Assembly: GCA_934630385.1 (NCBI GenBank)
Contig: CAKTWE010000009.1
Coordinates: 1 to 40,006, forward strand
Source: an uncultured Collinsella sp.
Lineage (GTDB): Bacteria; Actinomycetota; Coriobacteriia; Coriobacteriales; Coriobacteriaceae
Direction of reading: 5' to 3'
DNA length: 40,006 nucleotides
The position numbers and the translations under genes were made by a program. This document shows, in pieces, positions 39,047 through 40,006 of the stretch (positions within the stretch are counted from its first letter, which is position 1; each line of letters opens with the position of its first letter). The notes below the pieces were generated by a model. The model did not search any database, was not told the origin of the DNA, and saw nothing but the letters and a program-made list of their open reading frames with translations.

Positions 39047-40006
39047 TTAGTAGTCGAACTGGTGATAGTAACGGCGATAGTTGAGGTTGTGCTTGGTGAC
39101 CGTCTCGTAGTAAGCAGCAAGGCGATCGGTGATCAGCGAGGAGAGGATCCACGGAGACACGATGACACGGAACTCGTCGTCAAGGCCGGGGATGGCGAAC
39201 TCGGCGGTGTCGATGATGTTGATGTCGGTGTCGCCGGTCACGCCGCGGGTCAGGAACGCGCGGACGCGCTCGTCGAGCTTGCGGTTCTCGTCCTCGCCCA
39301 TGAACAGGAAGACCGGGACGCCGGGCTCCACGAGCTCGAGGGTGCCGTGGAAGAAGTCGGCCGAGGTGATGTAGCGGGTGCGCTTCCACTGCATCTCCTC
39401 CAGGATGCACATCGAGAACAGGATGGTCTCGCCCCACAGGGCGCCGGAGCCGATGAACATGGTGTAGGGGGCCAGGGCGTACTTCTTGGCGAGCTCCTCG
39501 GCGCGCGGCTCGAAGCGCTTGCGAATATCGAGCATGTCCTTCCAGATGTCCTTGGTCTGCTCGATAAACAGGTCAAACTTGGGGAAGCAGCCACGGCGGT
39601 TGAGCAGGCGCAGGCCGAAGCAGTCGGCGAGGTAGTAGCCCTTCTCGCAGCCGCCCGAACCATGGTCAGAAGCCATGGCGACGCAGTTCTCGGCACCCAC
39701 AGCCTGGCCGATGGGGCCCTCGGGCTTGGTCATGGCGTAGACACGAATGCCCTTTTCCTTCATCTTCTTGACGGCCTCGAGGACCTCGGGGGTGGTGCCG
39801 GACTCGGAGGCGGTGAGCACGACGGACTTCTCTGTCATGCGCTTGTGGCCCATGGCGTTCCACTCGGCGGCGTGGATCAGGTAGACCTCGAGGTCGCGGT
39901 CGCCGAACTTGTTCATGAGGTACTCGAGCTGCATGAGCTCGTCCCAGGTGCCGCCGACGCCCATCAGGAACACGGCGTCGTAGCCCTCGTCGGCGACCTT
40001 GTCGGC
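39047..40006 (-). CDS. SIS-domain deglycase/isomerase, FrlB-like, 5' part missing
   Basis: The frame is open from the window end to the stop at 39047, so about 319 C-terminal residues are visible. Two SIS folds are seen: DAVFLMGVGGTWDEL and VVLTASESGTTPEVLEAVKKMKEKG in the first, and MFIGSGALWGETILFSMCILEEM in the second. The run ADFFHGTLELVEPGVPVFLFMGEDENRKLDERV and the C-terminal NYRRYYHQFDY match FrlB, the fructoselysine-6-phosphate deglycase, better than glucosamine-6-phosphate synthase. It would split a phosphorylated Amadori compound to glucose-6-phosphate plus an amino acid. The first gene of the PTS operon. Related GfrE/GfrF-type or other ketosamine specificities cannot be excluded. 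Confidence 0.8.
   Translation of the reverse strand, partial: ADKVADEGYDAVFLMGVGGTWDELMQLEYLMNKFGDRDLEVYLIHAAEWNAMGHKRMTEKSVVLTASESGTTPEVLEAVKKMKEKGIRVYAMTKPEGPIGQAVGAENCVAMASDHGSGGCEKGYYLADCFGLRLLNRRGCFPKFDLFIEQTKDIWKDMLDIRKRFEPRAEELAKKYALAPYTMFIGSGALWGETILFSMCILEEMQWKRTRYITSADFFHGTLELVEPGVPVFLFMGEDENRKLDERVRAFLTRGVTGDTDINIIDTAEFAIPGLDDEFRVIVSPWILSSLITDRLAAYYETVTKHNLNYRRYYHQFDY

Overview
The window is GC-rich (about 60 to 65 percent) and has dense, operon-rich gene packing. The protein set resembles a Coriobacteriia gut anaerobe, most likely Collinsella or a close relative: a fused CydDC-type exporter, a complete his operon with a HisZ-HisG fusion, mannose-family PTS operons, a DUF4143 ATPase and Coriobacteria-style toxin-antitoxin genes. 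This assignment is from protein character and composition only; no search was run.

Region 1 (1 to 9.4 kb) is accessory. The 3' end of a GluQ-type synthetase is followed by a DUF1778/GNAT toxin-antitoxin pair under a palindromic operator and a three-gene metallophosphoesterase operon. Next come an antitoxin-like gene with a broken nucleotidyltransferase partner and a decayed ATPase tail. A large PLD-helicase-DUF3427 protein is convergent with a Nudix hydrolase, and an AbiEi-type antitoxin has no adjacent toxin. Two copies of one inverted-repeat operator lie 2.6 kb apart, one with its gene and one orphan.

Region 2 (9.4 to 16.1 kb) holds a UBA-like/DUF4342 membrane protein and an OmpR-type two-component system, bracketed by two same-orientation copies of a 164-bp palindrome-ended element. 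After it come an orphan PTS IIB/VOC pair, a membrane-anchored repeat protein, a tRNA-Leu(UAA) whose 3' end is duplicated downstream, several palindromic and tandem repeats, and a DUF4143 ATPase.

Region 3 (16.1 to 21.5 kb, mostly minus strand) is housekeeping: eno, an FtsB/DivIC-like septum protein, Ppx/GppA, MazG, a YfcE-like phosphodiesterase and a stand-alone LarC C-terminal domain. Region 4 (21.9 to 26.9 kb, plus strand) has the CydDC-like double ABC exporter translationally coupled to a YgbA-family Cys-rich protein, then a PHP-family histidinol phosphatase.

Region 5 (27.0 to 35.4 kb, minus strand) is the histidine operon hisZG-D-C-B-H-A-F-I-(small protein)-E. HisB is the single-domain dehydratase, so the convergent PHP phosphatase plausibly supplies the missing histidinol-phosphatase step. 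Several strong hairpins interrupt the operon.

Region 6 (35.5 to 40.0 kb, minus strand) is a sugar operon: an FrlB-like SIS deglycase/isomerase (cut by the window edge), mannose-family PTS IIA, IIB, IIC and IID, and a TIM-barrel epimerase. The combination fits uptake and cleavage of an Amadori compound such as fructoselysine; the substrate is inferred.
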